In this document: positions 43,907 through 54,130 of the stretch, piece by piece
Position numbering within the stretch: position 1 is the stretch's first letter
Layout of the letters: every line of letters starts with the position of its first letter
Assembly (NCBI RefSeq): GCF_030035675.1
Contig: NC_084495.1
Location: 9,269,001 to 9,333,000 of the forward strand
Length of the DNA stretch: 64,000 nt
Source: Rhineura floridana
Lineage: Eukaryota; Chordata; Lepidosauria; Squamata; Rhineuridae
Direction: 5' to 3'
Notes under the pieces: generated by a model
What the model was told of the DNA's origin: nothing
Databases searched by the model: none
The model's input: only the letters and a program-made list of their open reading frames with translations
Translations under genes and position numbers: made by a program

Positions 43907-44341
43907 TATTGCAGAGTTGCAAAGAAGCACCTTAGCGAGCTTTGTGTACATTTGAAACCTTACTAAGTGGCATGCCTTCCCTGGCATTTGTCACACTGAG
44001 GCTTTTGGCTCAGACAAGAAAACTACTTTATTTAGGAAATACATACCTTGTCAGGAAAGAGTTCTACATATGTCTAAGTTAGAGATGTGAACAAGGAGTC
44101 TAGTGTTTGCCTTCATGCTGGGAGGAGAAAGACAGACAAAGGGGAAGATGTTGTCTCTTTCCCAAGAGAACGAAGAGAGGAGAAACTGGAAAGAGTGGGC
44201 AGCACCCTGAGAGCATCACTTCACACAGAAAAGGTGATTTAGTAGGAGATCAAAGAATAGGTACAGCCTATGAACAAGGAGGTGTCCTTTCTATTTACCT
44301 TTTTAACTCCCAGCTCAAGTTGCATCCCAAAATTTCCAACA
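43907..44341 (-). mobile_element. Copia-type LTR
   Basis: LTR fossil on the minus strand, from TATTGCAGAGTTGC to ATTTCCAACA, subgroup of 1266-1737. No target duplication is evident. Confidence 0.65.
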
Positions 44342-45862
44342 CACCTGACAACAGAGACACTTCTGCTGATGCTACGTAAGTTGCAGTGCCCCTGACTTTT
44401 CCTAAATAAATGAGGCAGATGCGGACCTCCCTCCTCCAAGGCTCTGTATGTACAGCAGATGCAAAAGAGGGTAGCAATAGCCCCACTGGAATGTAGCACG
44501 GCTCACCTACATGGTGGTTTACTGTGTGTTTAGTGCTACTCACATGTCCTTTTAATTTGCATGGTTCACATGATGGTACTGGCAAACAGAAGCTATCACA
44601 CAGTTTCCCCCCTGTAAATCCATACTAACCCAATCCTCTGATAATACAAAAAAGGAAGGAAAAAAGTCTTCACTCTGTATCTCTACGGCTCGCGGACGTT
44701 GTGCTCTAATGCTTTTAGGTGGGTGTGTCAATCATTCCCCTGTCCACACTGCCTCCCTCCGTCTCCATTCATTTTATTTCCTGTAGCCTGAAAAGCAACT
44801 TTTGGCTACTCTCCCCCATTCTGCTAGCCTTTTTTTATGTTCCTGCAAACAGTGCCTTTTCTTTCCCCCCCTAACTTGTGCACAAAAGCATAACACTGCT
44901 CAAAGAAAGATGTGTGTTTCAGCTGCATCCTACTAGGGAAAACACAGGTATTTGCCCTTCAGTGTTTTTTTTAAAGGAACCCACTTCAGCATGCTTGGTT
45001 GCCAAGCAACCAGAGGGAGTGGAAATGTTAAATTAGAGGGCATGGTCATTAGGAAACTGGGTCCTTCCCCTCAGTGTGAATAACAAACACTGTTTTTTCA
45101 GCTGGCATTGAGCCCTTACTGTGGACGGTGCAAACAGAAAACGGAGGTAAAAAACGTGTCTTTAGTACAAAGTAATGCACCCATGTGGACAAGCCCCACG
45201 TGAGAATTTGGCCCACACAAACCAGTTTGCCAGGCTCGTGTCTCCTTGGCCAAATGGAGCAGTTGATGAGAATCAGGTTTGTGTAACAAAGGCTGCAGAC
45301 ACACCATACATGTAAAGGACACCCCCCCACACACAAGAATCCTGGGAATTGTAATTTGTGAAGGATGCTGGGAATGATTGTTTTGTGGGAGGGGGAAACT
45401 ACAGTTCTAAGGATTCTTTGGGAGCAAATGCTTTAAATGCATGGTGTGTACGCAGCCGAGGACTGTACTTTTCATGGAGTGAAGGAGGACGGTCAAGTTG
45501 CATTCCAGTGCTGGAGCAAACAGCTTTCTTACAACATCACCGAAAGCCAGAGCTCTCTCTTTAACAGTAGCTTGAAGTACAGCTTTTAAGCAGGTGAGCA
45601 TGTCTAGCTTCAGGTTAGGACAAGCTTCACCTGATTTCTGCAGATCAGACCTCTGTTAAAGACACAGAGCTGCCCAGAGCAAACCCTCACTTACACCCAG
45701 CCTCAATCCCCGCTCTGTTCAATAGGACAGTCTGTTTCAGTTGTATGCATGCAGGACTGCAGCTGTACAAGGTTATCCCCTGAATTGTCTTCTGACATTT
45801 TCCAACTGGTTTATTCTTCTTGGTTGCAAAGCTCACTTCAGAGTACATCCCATTGGCTGAGT
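44342..45862. other. Region upstream of SHL4, no promoter block seen
   Basis: Unlike the five other visible exon 1 copies, SHL4 has no recognisable CCAGCCCAGCTG / GTTGCG / TATA block in the 1.5 kb upstream. A diverged repeat with CCTGGGAATTGTAATTTGTG and AAGGATTCTTTGGG lies at about 45330-45570. Related sequence is near 10470 and 38190. Confidence 0.5.
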
Positions 45863-46135
45863 ATGGGTAGAGTTCTGTTGTGGGCCTCGGTCCTGTTGTT
45901 GGCTTTAGGGTGCGGATCTGTGAAAGGGGAAGGATGCCGTGCCTGGACATGCGGGGTCGAGTCCTCGGTGGAAGCCCTCCAGCGTCTGGAACAGCGCAGC
46001 AGAGCCGAGGCCAGATTCTGTCGAGGGGCTCGTTGCTGTCTGTACTATTGCTGCTGCTCCTCAGAAGAGGCCCATCTGAAAGGGACAGGGTGGGTCAGGC
46101 ACGCTGGGGGAGTGTTAGAACTACGCCAGTTTTAG
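45863..46135 (+). pseudogene. SHL4a, first (degenerate) copy of exon 1
   Basis: Reads MGRVLLWASVLLLALGC as signal peptide, then EGCRAW, ARFCRGARCC and YYCCCSSEEAHL, a degraded SHISA cysteine domain. It stops being alignable after the position of RLDQ..C, and the frame closes at 46135. It lies only about 300 bases before a second, better-preserved exon 1 copy in a different frame. A possible donor at 46090 (GTGGGT, phase 2) and acceptor ending at 46154 (CTACCTCAG) would join it in frame to the second copy through a 65-bp intron. That is speculative. Confidence 0.55.
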
Positions 46136-46154
46136 AAGGTTGTTCCTACCTCAG

Positions 46155-46477
46155 GCCTCATCATGGTAGAGGAAACTTTCTGTTGTGTCTCCTAGTTCTG
46201 CTGTTGGCTCCGGGGGGCACAGCTGTGGAGACTGAGGGGGAATCATGCCACATCTGGATGGATGGGGCAGAGTGGCCTGGCTTAATTTTCCAGTACCTGA
46301 AGGGGCACGACGGTGCAGACGGCAAGTTCTGTTGCGGTATTTGTAGTGCCCCCTACTGTTGCTCGTCTGCAGAGGCCTGGCTAAACCAGGCTCTGTGCCC
46401 CACTGACAGGCAGCTAACAGCTGTCACTCCAGACGGCAAAGGGGACAGGACAGCTCAGCCCCCAGCTGATAAAAGAG
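46155..46477 (+). CDS. SHL4b, SHISA-like protein, second exon 1 copy, no in-frame ATG at the usual place
   Basis: Encodes LLCLLVLLLAPGG as signal-like sequence, then ESCHIWMDG, IFQYLKGHDGADGKFCCGIC, YCCSSAEAWLNQALC and PTDRQL, a nearly complete SHISA domain. One cysteine of the FQCP motif is replaced by Tyr. The donor AGAG^GTAAGG at 46478 is phase 1 and joins the exon at 49321 as GTT. The ATG at 46162-46164 is out of frame with the domain. The same frame stays open upstream to an ATG at 45880, reading through SHL4a in a different frame. Translation would need that ATG or splicing from SHL4a. The gene may be decaying. Confidence 0.6.
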
Positions 46478-46737
46478 GTAAGGTGGAGGACGCTCGGCAT
46501 CTTGAAGAAAACCAAGCTTGGAATCTAATTGACCCCCCCTCCCACCTTGTACTGCTGTGGTTATAGTCAGCTACGCTCTACTCAGAGAAGACCCATTGAA
46601 ATTAATGAACCTAAGTTAGTCATGTCTATTAACATCAATGAGTCTACTCTGAGTAGGACTAGCACTGAATACTGGTCAACTAAATCTCCTTTGCCCCCCG
46701 TTATGCAACACAACATCCATCTAATCTATCTGTCTAA

Positions 46738-46968
46738 TCGAGCCAGTGTGGTGTAGTGGTTAGAGTGTTGGACTACAACCTGGGAGACCAGGGTTTGAAT
46801 CCCCACACAGCCATGAAGCTCACTGGGTGGCATTGGGCCAGTCACTGCCTCTCAGCCTCAGAGGAAGGCAATAGTAAAACCCTTTCTGAATACCGCTTGC
46901 CATGAAAACCCTATTCATAGGCTCGCCATAAGTCGGGATTGACTTGCAGGCAGTCCATTTCCATTTTC
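46738..46968 (+). repeat. Sauria-type SINE with Bov-B-like tail
   Basis: Head CCAGTGTGGTGTAGTGGTTA, B box GGTTTGAATCCCCACAC, body AAGCTCACTGGGTGG and tail CATAAGTCGGGATTGACTTG. Nearly full length. Confidence 0.8.
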
Positions 46969-47198
46969 ATCTGTCTGTCTATCTAATCTATCTATTCCAC
47001 CCTTTCTCCCAGTAGGAGCCCAGGGCGGCTATTTACAGTAGCTTCCGCCTGGGCAGCTTTTCCTGTAGACTTCTGGGTCATGATTCCCAAGCAGGATGAT
47101 CCTACACTGGATCCTGAGCACCTCTCAAGGTTAAGGCCACGGTTACCTGCCTCCCTTTTGGTCTCCACCTCTGTGGTACAGTGGGTCTCTTTATCTAG

Positions 47199-47346
47199 GC
47201 AGCCTTTCCCAACTAGTGGGCCACCAGATGTTGTTGGACCACAATTCCCATCTTTCCTGACCATTGGCAATGCTGGCTGAGGCTGATGGGAATTGTGGTC
47301 CAGCAACAAGCAACACCTGGTGGCCCACTAGTTGGGAAAGGCTGAG
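47199..47346. mobile_element. hAT-type palindromic MITE
   Basis: Ends CAGCCTTTCCCAACTAGTGG and its inverted partner GGGAAAGGCTG, same family as 24971-25108. No clean target duplication is left. Confidence 0.75.
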
Positions 47347-47584
47347 AGTCTTCATATATATATATTTTTAGCTGAGCAGTATTTGTTAACTGTATAACCA
47401 GGACGCTCTCCACCATGATGCATAAGCTAGTGAGCTTCATGGCTGGGGATTTGAACCTGGGAGTCTCCAGTCTGAATGCATCATGCTGACGTGCATATGT
47501 TTGTTTCAGTTATGATCAGGACAAGGAGAGTCTCCCATTGTTTCAAGCCTCCCATCTTAAAGAGCTTCCCAGAGCTGGTCTTTA

Positions 47585-47845
47585 ATTGGGGGATCATAGA
47601 ATCATAGAGTTGGAAGGGGCCTATAAGGCCATCAAGTTCAACCCCCTGCTCAATGCAGGAATCCAAATTAAAGCATACCCAACAGGTGCCTGTCCAGCTG
47701 CCTCTCGAAGGTCTCCAGTGTTGGACAGCCCACCGTAGGTCATTGGTAGGAGGTTTTTCCTAATGTTCAGCCAAAATCTGGCTTCCTCTAACCTGAGTCC
47801 ATTATTCTGTGTCCTGCACTCTGGGACAATTGAGGTGATGGTCAC
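47585..47845 (-). repeat. CR1 LINE 3' end, minus strand
   Basis: ATCATAGAATCATAGAGTTG, GAAGGGGCCTATAAGGCCAT, AACCCCCTGCTCAATGCAGG and GTGTCCTGCACTCTGGGA are the reverse complement of the classical CR1 3' end. Confidence 0.75.
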
Positions 47846-48801
47846 GCTATTAAATTACTTGGGGTCCCTCAGTGATTGTGTGGAAAAAATAGTTGGTTTT
47901 AACTTTTGCAGTTTATTGTGGCCTCTCAACGTTTTTAAAGCTGTTTGGAATTAGGAATCGCAGACACAGCAGCTGCAAAGGTCACAGCCATCCGTAAGGT
48001 CCTCTGGTCCAATATTTCAAGACCCTTGAAGGGACACATAACCAAGAACATCCCCTTCATGATTGCTTGCTAGCATCACTGTCCTCCTGGCAAGGTATTG
48101 CACCCACACCCCTATTCTGAAGCATGCTGTTTAGATCCTCTATCAACAGAGTGTAGGTTCATAGCTCCAATTTGAAAGGTTGGATGTTTGATACCAGCCC
48201 TGTCTTGTCTGACTCCTCTATTCGACACTGTCTCTACCTACTACTACTTGGATTAGGTAGAATAGGAAACTTGTAAACTGGGACCTTTGGCATGCTAAGC
48301 ATGTCCTAAATAGCTGAGTGATGCCCCCTCTCTACATTCTTGGGTTCGTCAGTGCAAGAAAAAAAAATCTGGCCCAACTCCATTTCCTGGGGGAGCCTGT
48401 GGGTTCACCTTCTTATGTGCCTCTAATCCCCCTCAACTCTGAGAAAGGGGGGGAAGGATAAAGAGTGTTGAAGATGGGGTTCACTACCCTACCTTATGTG
48501 GTGCATATTAATACATGGAGGATGCAGTAAGAGATTCTACTATATCTTACTGATGTGTTTTGTAAACTGCTGAGAGAACTGGGTGATTGACTGTGATAAT
48601 CATAAAAACATTATGCAGTGTTCAAGTTGGAAAGCAGTACTTTACCTTTGGCTGTGCTAACTTGGAATGAAAAGATGTGGGTCTCTTGCATATGCAGTAT
48701 TGCCCTCCTAAAGGGAGGTTGTCTGGGTTTTGACAGGGAAAGACAAAGGACTAAGGGGTAGAACCTTGAAGAACCAGGATCCATGGGGGACCTACAAAAA
48801 G

Positions 48802-49280
48802 TGTCAGAGAGTTGCGATGCTGGGAACGGAGAGTTCTGAGCGAGCTTATGTGTGTGTGTGAATCCTTGCTAAAGATTATACCTTCCCTGCAAATTAGTCA
48901 GACAGAGACTTTAAGCTTTAAAATAAGAAATAACTACTTTATTCTGGAAGTACATACTTGATAGGAAAGAGTCCTATATCTAACTAACTAGCGAAGTTGG
49001 AGATGCACACACTAGGCTTATTGTTTGCCCTTATGCTTGGAGGAGAGGGAGAGACAAAGGAATATGTCTGCTCCCCTCTCGAGAGAAAGAAGAAGACTGG
49101 GAAGGAGGGAAGGAACAGGGATCAACATCCTCTGCATATCAGTCTAGCAGGAAGGAAGAGACAGCAGGAGATCAAAGGACAGGTATAGCCTAGCAACCAG
49201 AATGTCTCCTCTCTAGTACCCTTTTTAACCACATGCAGCCTCAACCCACAGGTTGGAGTTGAACCACATATATTCCAACA
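48802..49280 (-). mobile_element. Solo LTR, copia-type, 40 bp before the SHL4 acceptor, with 5-bp TSD
   Basis: LTR fossil of 479 bp from TGTCAGAGAGTTG to TATTCCAACA, flanked by perfect duplications AAAAG (48797-48801 and 49281-49285). The empty site is visible in SHL6 as GCCTGCAAAAAGTAGTGACTG (about 63752) and in SHL5 near 56905, so the insertion is specific to SHL4. It is antisense to the gene. Confidence 0.88.
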
Positions 49281-49320
49281 AAAAGTAATGACTGACTAGC
49301 TTTCTTCCATTTTTCCCCAG

Positions 49321-49724
49321 TTAACACAACCTATATCTGGATTGTCATCATAGTGATTGGCACTGAATCCTGCTGTGTTTGTGTTTTTTGCATCACATTC
49401 TATTTCTGGACTTGGTTGACAGAATGCAATATGTGGAGAGGTGGAAAAGACACTGAGATGGAAGAAGTTCTCCTTCTTCCAGGGCCTGCAGCCATTGATG
49501 CTCCTTACTTGTTGGGTATCAGTGTAGACACAGATCCAACATTCCCAGATACTGAGGACCCTCAAGGTGCTTGCGACTTGCCTTCTGCCTTGGACAACCC
49601 ACTTGCTTTGCAGTTCAGCCATCAAAGCTCTAGAATACCCAAAGATGAGGAGATCATCTTGTCTCCAGCAGAAACTTCTAGCTTGTGGTCCGGAACCCAC
49701 CTTGGAGCTAACCATGGAAGGTGA
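49321..49724 (+). CDS. SHL4, SHISA-like protein, exon 2 (transmembrane and tail)
   Basis: The acceptor TTTTTCCCCAG ends at 49320. Phase-1 entry gives VNTTYIWIVIIVIGTESCCV and a helix ending CITFYFWTW. The tail has EMEEVLLLPGPA, matching SHL6 (VEHVLLPPGLV), and contains an acidic di-leucine-like EEVLLL. The frame ends HLGANHGR at 49724. In the frame one base away the sequence reads LELTMEGEPVF and a TAG at 49735-49737, which lines up with the SHL0 ending STMEIEPLA. SHL4 therefore seems to have slipped frame just before the conserved acidic C-terminus. Confidence 0.75.
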
Positions 49725-51540
49725 ACCTGTTTTCTAGCCAGTGATGTGATAGGGGTTGCTCCTCTAATAGATATTTTGAACAAGACCCCACAGCACAACT
49801 TTTAGAATCAAGACATAGTTTGCTGTTAGAATCAAGGAAATGGGCTAACCCAACCCTCTAATTATGCTTTCATTGTGTATTAACTAGAACAACTCCTCTT
49901 TAGACCACGGGTAGGCAATATGGTGCTCTCCATATGTTGTTGAGCTACAGCTCTCATCAGCCCAAGCCAGCATGTCTAATGGTCAGGGATGATAAGAGTT
50001 GTAGATCAACAACATCTGGAAGCCATCATAATGTGTACCTCTGCTTTAGAGCTTCTCTTGCCCAAAGTTTGTCCTTCACTGGTTTGTGAAAAATACATTG
50101 GTGTATCATCATAAGGACCAGTAAGGAGGATTCACTGTACCCTCTTGCCTCAGTCAAAACATTGGTTCAGGACAGACCATAGTGGGAAAGTACATCTGTC
50201 TATTTACTGTTCTCTTTTCTTAAAGAATGGCCCTCTGTGGCGCAGAGTGGTAAGCGGCGCAGCCGAAGATCTGCTCACGGCCAGAGTTCGATTCCAATGG
50301 AAGGAGGAAGTCGAATCTCCGGTAAAAGGGGTCAAGGTCCACTCAGCCTTCCATCCATCCGTGGTTGGTAAAATGAGTACCCGGCATATGCTGGGGGGTA
50401 AAGAAAGGCCAGGGAAGGAACTGGCAATCCCACCCCATATATACGGTCTGCCTAGTAAACATCGCAAGACGTCACCCTAAGAGTCGGAAACGACTCGCAC
50501 TATAAGTACGGGAACACCTTTACCTTTACTTTCTTAAAGAGGGGCACTTCTGGGGGAAATAACATGAATACATTTCTAGCTGGGCTCGAGTTTGCATGCT
50601 GCTAATGTACCTGGACTGCATGGCAGTATATTAAATGCTTTGCCTTCAAGAATAAATTCACCATTAAGACAACCCAGAGAAAATAGCAACTTGAAGGGGC
50701 AACTTCAATTGCTTTCTCTATTTCTGAATCAGAAAACTGTCTCTAAAGCAATGTGGTGTGTGTGTATGCACACGCATGCATATGGTGCGGTCCAAAACGT
50801 TAGCTGGAGTGAGACAAGAAACCAGAAGCAAGACCATGCCAAAGCCATTGAGTTTTTCCTTGATGGAGGAAGCTAGTTTGATGCTGTCAGCTCTGTAGGG
50901 AGGCCACTGAATAGGTGGCGCATGGAGGTTGTCCCTGAAGCCAATTCTCCAAACACTGCCAGAGAAGAAGGAACAAAGTTGAGCTGCCATGTGAAACACT
51001 TGGGTGGGTGACTCCTTGGGGGAAGCATACTTTGGGTTGTCTTATCTATGAATGACAGTCTCTCTCTTTTTCTGATTTGTGGTTTGACCTCTACTTGATG
51101 ACATGGGCTGAGACCACAACACACATAGCTTATGGGGTTAGGTTGCATAGTATCCCAAGGCTTTGAAACTTCATTCACAAGTTCAGGCAGAAGATGCATT
51201 CTTTTGAAACATAAATTCTGAACAGTGGTGAAAATTAAGACGGAACTAGTACTCATTGTGGACATACCAAGAGTTCCATTCCTATTTCATTTGTCCCAGC
51301 AACTATAACATTGTCTTTAAGAAATATTTTTTAAATCAATTTGCAAATGACAGCAGTTGATGAATTGATTTGTTGGGAATAGAGTGTTGATGTTCATAGA
51401 ATTAAGGTGAACACAATGATTTTTTTGTTTTCCACTACCCATTATTACTAGGCCCTTGTTCCAGTCCAATCTCATGAAGGCTTACTCAGAAGAAAGCTCT
51501 GCTATAGGCAATAGGGTTTTTCTTACTTAAAGCCTTTCCA
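49725..51540 (+). other. SHL4 3' region without the usual polyadenylation segment
   Basis: Aligns with the SHL5 3' region (for example GCTGTCAGCTCTGTAGGGAG and GTGAAACACTTGGGTGGGTG). After GGCTTTGAAACT (about 51172) it jumps to sequence that in SHL5 lies some 500 bases further on (TTCACAAGTTCAGGCAGAAG, against 58708). The missing part includes the AATAAA. A chance AATAAA is at 50651-50656. A tRNA-type SINE sits at 50225-50528. Confidence 0.6.
50225..50528 (+). repeat. tRNA-derived SINE (TGGCGCAGAGTGGTAAG type)
   Basis: A-box head CTCTGTGGCGCAGAGTGGTA, B-box-like GAGTTCGATTCCAATGG, then CATATGCTGGGGGGTAAAG and the tail GAGTCGGAAACGACTCGCAC, ending CCTTTACCTTTA. About 300 bp and rather well preserved. 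Confidence 0.75.
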
Positions 51541-51615
51541 CAAGAGGCAGTGATGGCCACCAACCTGGACGGCTTTAAAAGATTAGACAAATTCGTGGAG
51601 GATAAGGCTATCAGT

Positions 51616-51877
51616 GAGAGCCAGTGTGGTGTAGTGGTTAAGGTGTTGGACTTCATTCATTCATTCATTCATTCATTCATTCTATGACCTGGGAGACCAG
51701 AGTTTGAATCCCCACACAGCCATGAAGCTCGCTGGGTGACCTTGGGCCAGTCACTGCCTCTCAGCCTCAGAGGAAGGCAATGGTAAACCCCCTCTGAATA
51801 CCGCTTACCATGAAAACCCTATTCATAGGGTTGCCATAAGTCAGTATCAACTTGAAGGCAGTCCATTTCCATTTCAA
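51616..51877 (+). repeat. Sauria-type SINE with internal tetranucleotide repeat
   Basis: Head AGAGCCAGTGTGGTGTAGTG, interrupted near 51652-51692 by an ATTC tetranucleotide run, then CCTGGGAGACCAGAGTTTGA, AAGCTCGCTGGGTGACC and the tail ACTTGAAGGCAGTCCATTTC. The microsatellite lies inside the tRNA-like head. Confidence 0.8.
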
Positions 51878-51987
51878 GGCTTTCAGTGGCTACTAGCCAG
51901 GATGGCAGTGCTCTGCCACCACAGTCAGAAGCAGTATGCTTCTGAAAACCAATTGCCAGAAGCAGCCAGAGGGGAGAATGCTCTTGC

Positions 51988-52868
51988 ACTAGGGTGGCCA
52001 GGTCCATGGCCTGAGACTGATCCTGTATCTTTAGGAGAAGAGAAAGTTAGCCAACTGCAGGTGTTCTTGCACCTCTGTAATGGGAAAAACCACAAGGTGG
52101 AATTCTCCCTTCCCCCTGCACAACTTTTAAAGATACAAAAGACCTCTTGGTTGCCAGGCCTGTGTTGCGCTGTGTGTAGTTGTGTTGCTTAATTTCATTT
52201 AAAAGCAGCACCACAGCAGCAGAGAGTAACAGCAGATGTTGAAATGTGTGTGTGCCAGCGTGTGCGTGCGTTTGCCTAAGAAAGCAGGCTTTTACCCTGC
52301 ATCAGCATCACTGAGACTTGAGACTTAGTAAAATAAGAAAAGCTACTTTATTTAGAGAAATACATAGTAGATAGGAAAGGCATACCTAGTTCTAACTAAC
52401 TAGCTAAGTTGGAGGCATAACTCCCAAGTGTAGGAGTCAGCCCCATGCTCAGAGAGAGAGCAGAGACAAAGGGAGTCTCCTCTCTCCTGGTCAGACGGAG
52501 GACAAATGAGTGGCAAGGACGGAAGGAGGAGGGGCAGGTAAGCTTCCCTAAAGCTGTCACAGTCTAGCCACAGAAGGAAGTCAGTCAGAGCATCACAGGT
52601 AAAAGGTAAACAAAGCCTATCCATCTGGAGGACCCTAGCTCTATTCTGGAGCTTAAAGAAAAGAACAAAACAGGAGTTGCTCTTGCCCCACTTCCAACAG
52701 CCCGGCCTCCAAGAAGTCTTCTGTATCTTTAAAAGTTTTGCAGGGAGAAAAGAGAATTCCACCTTGTGGTTTTTCGCATTACAGTGTTGCAAGAACACCT
52801 GCACTTGGCTGACTTTCTCTTCTAAAGATACAGAATCAGGATCAGGCCATGGACCTGGCAACCCTATC
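51988..52868. repeat. Foldback element, second copy, split by an LTR
   Basis: The left arm (51988-52163) and right arm (52700-52868) correspond to the two arms of the element at 21786-22129. The LTR at 52164-52699 sits at the loop. TA flanks both outer ends. Confidence 0.75.
52164..52699 (-). mobile_element. Solo LTR, copia-type, nested in the foldback element
   Basis: LTR fossil of 536 bp from TGTTGCGCTGTGTG to CTTCCAACA, matching the 5' LTR at 7455-7917. It is flanked by GCCTG and GCCCG (four of five match). It gives the longest LTR form in the window. Confidence 0.78.
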
Positions 52869-52970
52869 TTGCACTCAGGCTTCCCATGGGCCTCTGGTTG
52901 GCCACTGTGAAAACAGGATGCTGGACTAGATGGTTCCCTTTTGGCCTGATCCAGTAGGTTCTTCTTATGC

Positions 52971-53108
52971 CAGCCTTTCCCAATTACTGGGCCACCAGAT
53001 GTTGTTGGACCACAATCCCCATCTTTCCTGACCATTGGCAATGCTGGCTGAGGCTGATGGGAGTTGTGGTCCAACAACACCTGGTGGCCCACTAGTTGGG
53101 AAAGGCTG
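52971..53108. mobile_element. hAT-type MITE with 8-bp TSD
   Basis: 138 bp, same family and length as 24971-25108. Perfect 8-bp duplications TCTTATGC (52963-52970 and 53109-53116). It inserted into the SINE-like repeat that runs from 52858. Confidence 0.88.
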
Positions 53109-53499
53109 TCTTATGCTCTTCAGCCTCCAGTTTTAGGACACTTTCTTTGCAGTAAGCCGCACTGATCAGGCTGCGCCTGTGCACAGACATGAAGCACTGT
53201 CTCATAATACATGGAATGTTTACTCAGAAGTAAGCCCTTCTGCATTCACTGTACTTTCCCCAGGTAAGGACGATAGTTTTATACCACACATTAATTCTTG
53301 CAACTTCAATCCCTTTCTGCTTCCTTGAAGGTAAGGCGGCTTTGCTTCCATATGGCTTCCTCCCGACTGTCATAGACATGCCTACTTGGGAGTAAGCCCC
53401 ATTAAACTAAGTGAGGCTTACTTCTGAGAGACATGCACAGGTCTAGGTGTCATGAAAGGGCAAACCTGAGCCCTCGCAGAAAAGACTTGAAGTTGCAAA

Positions 53500-53560
53500 A
53501 CCGAATGGTTCCTAGATCAGTGGAACTTTATTTCAAAGGAAACTTTTGGGCGGGGATCGG
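53500..53560 (+). promoter_or_regulatory. SHL5 upstream conserved segment
   Basis: GAATGGTTCCTAGATCAGTG and GAACTT match GTTCCTAGCTCAGTGGAACT upstream of SHL6 (about 59905). The two units thus stay alignable for some 350 bases before the coding start. Confidence 0.45.
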
Positions 53561-53644
53561 GTACTTTTTGTTAGCCGCCCACGAGCAGCTGTGCCGATTC
53601 CCCAGCCGTTTACGAGAAGGTAAAAATGAGGGTGGCCTGAGAGG

Positions 53645-53741
53645 GGTCCTTCTTGATGGACAGCGGGGGATGGAGGCCAGCCCAGCTGCGACAAGTTGCG
53701 CTTCCAGCCTCGTTAAAGAGCCTTTCTTGTTGGAATATAAG
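53645..53741 (+). promoter_or_regulatory. SHL5 promoter block with TATA-like box
   Basis: GGTCCTTCTTGATGGACAGC, GGCCAGCCCAGCTGCGACAA, GTTGCGCTTCCAG and TATAAG at 53736-53741. Same order as in SHL1 and SHL6. Confidence 0.7.
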
Positions 53742-53844
53742 GGCTGGCTGGTTGGCTGGCTTCCAGACAGACCGGGGGGCTAGGAAGGAGACAGGCATGC
53801 TGCGGGGTGCTGGGAAGAGGACGCTTCTAGAATATCCTGGCGGT

Positions 53845-54130
53845 ATGGAGACGTTGCAGAGGACTTTGCTGTGTGTGTTAGTTCTGCTGTTGACTTCAGG
53901 AGAGGGGTCTAGTGCGGACGGATTATGCGCCGTCTTGAAGGACGAGATGGAGTCGCCGGCGACGGCTTTCCCGGAGTTGGCAGGGCTGGGCGGTGCTGAC
54001 TCCCAATTCTGTTGCAGCACCGCAAAGGTCCACCGAGGCCAGGAGAAATGTCCTTCCTTTGGCCAGCTGAAGGCTGGCACCCCCAACAGGACAGAGGAAG
54101 AAACCACCCGGTCTCCGGCTGCTGAGGAAG
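53845..54130 (+). CDS. SHL5, SHISA-like protein, exon 1 (signal peptide, reduced cysteine domain)
   Basis: Encodes a signal peptide (METLQRTLLCVLVLLLTSG), then ADGLC, AFPELAGLGGADSQFCCS, and RGQEKCPSFGQLKAGT. The first cysteine, the CC pair and the last cysteine of the SHISA domain remain. The FQCP cysteine and the middle block (GTC..YCC) are missing, shortening the domain by about 12 residues. The donor GGAAG^GTAAGA at 54131 is phase 1 and joins the exon at 56951 as GCA. An in-frame ATG at 53797 exists, but 53845 matches paralog starts. Confidence 0.78.

Larger units (their letters stand above)
46478..49320 (+). other. SHL4 intron 1 (phase 1, about 2.8 kb)
   Basis: Contains a Sauria SINE (46738-46968), a hAT-type MITE (47199-47346), a CR1 LINE end (47585-47845) and a solo LTR only 40 bases before the acceptor (48802-49280). 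Parts near 47880-48330 align with the SHL5 and SHL6 introns, showing inheritance from a common unit. Confidence 0.65.

Noticed and set aside
46738-46820. tRNA gene suggested by A and B boxes
   Set aside because: The promoter boxes belong to a Sauria SINE head. The body continues into SINE sequence and no cloverleaf with a proper acceptor stem is seen. The same holds for 38780, 50225 and 61861.
53433-53783. Open frame upstream of SHL5
   Set aside because: It covers the promoter block and the 5' leader and is not conserved in SHL6.
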